A DNA stretch of 64,000 nt from the NCBI GenBank assembly GCA_018697195.1, contig CM031873.1:743318-807317 (forward strand), read 5' to 3'. This DNA comes from Certhia americana (taxonomy: Eukaryota; Chordata; Aves; Passeriformes; Certhiidae). Of this stretch, positions 61,646 to 64,000 are shown piece by piece; the first letter of the stretch is position 1; each line of letters opens with the position of its first letter. Below the pieces are notes generated by a model. The model was not told the origin of the DNA. It was given only the letters and a program-made list of their open reading frames with translations, and did no database searches. Position numbers and translations under genes: made by a program.

Positions 61646-61912
61646 GCTTGCTCTATTAATCCTGAAATCAAACTGGCATGTGTAACAAAATAATTATTCT
61701 CTTGGCCGGAAGCAAATATTGAACACTTCTTTTTCATTAGTTTTGAAATAGGTAATCCTTCCTCTCAGCTGCAGAAGGGTGTGAGAAGTTGTCAAAGGAG
61801 GAGACAGAGCTCAGTGAGGATGTGAATGGCCAGGCTGGCAGAGCCCTTGGGCAGCACACGAGGGCAAAGCTCTGCACTCTCACAGGCTGGGCTGAGTCCT
61901 GCTGCTGTTTAA

Positions 61913-62001
61913 TATCCCTGGAGATCAATAACCCACCAATAACTATCCCTGGAGATCAATAACCCACCAATAACTATCCTTGAAGATCAATAACTCACCA
62001 A
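61913..62001. repeat. 31-bp tandem repeat, three units
   Basis: Units start at 61913, 61944 and 61975. Each reads TATCCCTGGAGATCAATAAC followed by CCACCAATAAC, with the third more diverged (TATCCTTGAAGATC). It lies downstream of the STX8 stop on the STX8 strand. Confidence 0.88.
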
Positions 62002-62560
62002 AACCTCCCCCCAAAGGCTGAGCACTGCCCCAGTCTCCAGCAATCCCCCACAGCCCACGGGGTTGCTGCAGGGCTGTCGCTTCCCCAGCTGTGAGAATGC
62101 AGACGCAGTCATTCCCCCAAATGCCCGTCAATATTCCTTGATAACCACGGAGCATTCCTCTCTGGAGGAGGGATCCCGAAGCAGGGGAACGTCGCTGTTC
62201 TCCAAACCGCTCCTGGATTTCGGGATTTTGGGGGGTCTGAGCTCAGGGAGATGGGCAGGGCAGCAGCAGCAACGTGTCCCCAGGTGCAGATGCAGGAGAG
62301 GTGGCTCCATCCTCCAGCTGCAGCTGCCTGAGCGCCAGAGGAAGGTGGCGAGAGTGGGATGGAATCCTCTTTTCCCACCGGGATCCTCCCGAGCCCGCAG
62401 AGCTCCTCAGCAAGGACAGCGATGTCTGCTGCCTGCTGCTGCACAGTTCATTCCCAGCTGCGGAATTCTTTCCCAAGGATGGAGTTTGCTGCCAGCACAG
62501 GTCAGGGCCCTCCCCGAGCCCTGGGGCTGCCCTGGAGCAGCTGCCCCGGCAGGAGAGGGG

Positions 62561-62628
62561 TTAACCCGTGGGCCAGAGCGCGACCACGGCGATGGCGATG
62601 AGCAGCAGCACGATCACCACCAGCATCC
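62561..62628 (-). CDS. STX8: STX8 last coding exon: syntaxin-8 C-terminal membrane anchor
   Basis: On the minus strand a TGTCTCCTGCAG acceptor is followed by two bases completing a Gly codon. Then come MLVVIVLLLIAIAVVALWPT, a final Gly and TAA (stop at 62561-62563). This is a single hydrophobic segment ending WPTG, the form of the syntaxin-8 tail anchor, a Qc-SNARE of endosome fusion with a very short lumenal end. Support comes from the family resemblance and from synteny: in human 17p13, STX8 lies next to NTN1 in convergent orientation. Only 68 bp are coding, too short to stand out as an open frame. The SNARE motif and N-terminal domain are encoded upstream, beyond position 64000. The partial exon looks intact. 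Confidence 0.88.
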
Positions 62629-64000
62629 CTGCAGGAGACACAACAAGCTTTAGGCTGCTGCCTTCAGCACTTACAAATGGCTTTCTGTGATGAAATTCCT
62701 CCTCCTCCTCTTCCTCCTCCCAGCTGGGAAGGGCTCACCCTGCTCAGCCCTGACAGCCCCAGCACTCTGGGACCCCCAAACCCCACCTTGTTCCTCCTCC
62801 TCCTGACCCTTCAAATCAATATTTTCCAGCAGTGCCTGTGGGGTATCTTCCTACCTGAGCACGTGCCATGGAAACACGCAGGGATGTGTTTAACTCACAG
62901 CTGAGCTTTGCTAAAATCCCTCTGTACCATCCCACTGGGGCAAAGGATTCTTCGGGAGGAAATCCCAACTGCACCAGGAATTGTTTCCAGCACAAAGTGC
63001 TGCTGCTGTCAGGCAGAGCCCTGTGCACAGCTGGGCTCCCAGACATGGCCCTGACGCAGGGAAACAGGGATCATCCAGCCCTGGAGAGAATCCCACAGAG
63101 CTCTGCCCCACCTCTGCCCCTGAGTGCCCCAAACTGCCCCCAAAGCCACAGGATCCCTGCAGGAGTTAATGACAAAGGAGATCCTGCAAAATGACATCCC
63201 TTCCCTTCTTAACTCCACACTTCTCAGCAGGAGCCCTCCCCTTTCTCTCCCGTTTTTTTAGAGGAAAGAAAGAAATGTTTTAGTGAGAACATTCTGGATC
63301 CACCTCCCAAACAATAAATAAACTCCTCACCCAGCTGGAGCACTGTGCTGGGCACTGGCATCACACCCATGGGCATCCCCTGGGCTTAAATCAGCTTTTA
63401 ATGAAGAGGTTTTTATTTGTCTCCAGTATCTGCTGCGTGCTGTCTCCCTGCCCCAGCCGAGGGAATACAGAAGGTTCCAAGAGTGGAAAACCTGTCTCTT
63501 CCTCTGCTCTGCTCACTGAGGACTATTACTCAACCACTTACAGTATTTACAAGTCCAGCTCATGGCAATTAAAAAAGGATGTATTGAAATAAACTCCTCT
63601 TTCCAAGCTGGAAAAGGATATTAGACAGTGCTTTTTGTAAATAATGTCATGTTTTCTGTGTAGAAACTGTTCCCCTGCCAGGGGGCCAAGATTTTTTTTT
63701 TTTCCCAAGGAAATAAGAGTTGCCACCAACAGTATTTTTTTTTCTCTTATGTTTAGCTGAAACCATTTGTGATCCCATCCAGCCCTGCCCTCTGGCAGTG
63801 GGAGCCATCCCCTGTGTCCTGTCCCTCTGTCCCTTGTCCCCAGTCCCTCTCCAGCTCTCCTGGAGCCCCTTTAGCTTCTGGAAGGGGCTCTGAGCTCTCC
63901 CTGGAGCCCTCTCTTCTGCAGCCCCAACTTTCTCACCCTTTCACTCTCATAATTTTACACCTTAATGAACATTTTGGAGTTTTCAACAGACCCAGAAGCA
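62629..64000 (-). other. STX8: STX8 intron (3' part)
   Basis: On the minus strand this is the intron ending in the CTGCAG acceptor of the last STX8 exon; its 5' end lies beyond the window. I see no other exon. It contains ordinary unique sequence, a pyrimidine-rich CCTCCTCCTC stretch (62698-62720) and a T-run near 63,691-63,702. Confidence 0.75.

Larger units (their letters stand above)
61640..62560 (-). other. STX8: Putative STX8 3' UTR
   Basis: Sequence on the minus strand after the STX8 stop codon. The nearest canonical AATAAA on this strand is at 61640-61645, in an AT-rich block about 915 bp from the stop. An ATTAAA variant at 61908-61913 is an alternative nearer end. The true end cannot be fixed without transcripts. 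A 31-bp tandem repeat lies inside it. Confidence 0.5.

Overview
This is vertebrate, almost certainly avian, nuclear DNA: large introns with consensus GT/AG splice sites, a few short conserved exons, GC-rich intronic sequence with many minisatellites and homopolymer runs, and two copies of the CR1 LINE typical of bird genomes. The species cannot be named from the window. It is not prokaryotic, and I found no operon, CRISPR array or novel multi-gene system.

Positions 1 to about 58,790 are the 3' part of NTN1 (netrin-1) on the + strand. Five coding exons join in frame: 24061-24249, 35378-35527, 37793-37846, 48716-48790 and 54643-54971. They encode the last ~265 residues of a protein of about 600: laminin-type EGF module 2, laminin-type EGF module 3, a short Pro/Ala/Thr-rich linker and the C-terminal netrin-like (NTR) domain with its basic tail. 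The signal peptide, laminin N-terminal domain and first EGF module lie upstream of the window. The ~3.8 kb 3' UTR ends near an AATAAA at 58767-58772 and contains two minisatellites.

From the other side, the last coding exon of STX8 (syntaxin-8) lies on the - strand at 62561-62628. It encodes the C-terminal membrane anchor. NTN1 and STX8 therefore converge tail to tail, as in the human 17p13 region. The gap between the NTN1 poly(A) signal and the STX8 stop codon is about 3.8 kb and includes the STX8 3' UTR.

By region: 1-24060 is intron, with CR1 fragments at 15.3-16.1 kb; 24.25-35.38 kb is intron with several regulatory-looking blocks, the best at 31.0-31.65 kb; 35.53-37.79 kb is intron with a pentamer array interrupted by 10 N; 37.85-48.72 kb is intron with minisatellites, including a 63-bp array at 47.4 kb; 48.79-54.64 kb is intron; then come the last exon, the 3' UTR, the intergenic strip and STX8. 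Netrin-1 is a secreted guidance cue and STX8 an endosomal SNARE. They are neighbours by synteny, not by shared function. The most unusual structural observation is a ~115-bp, ~95% identical inverted repeat with one arm in the NTN1 3' UTR and the other just past its poly(A) site.
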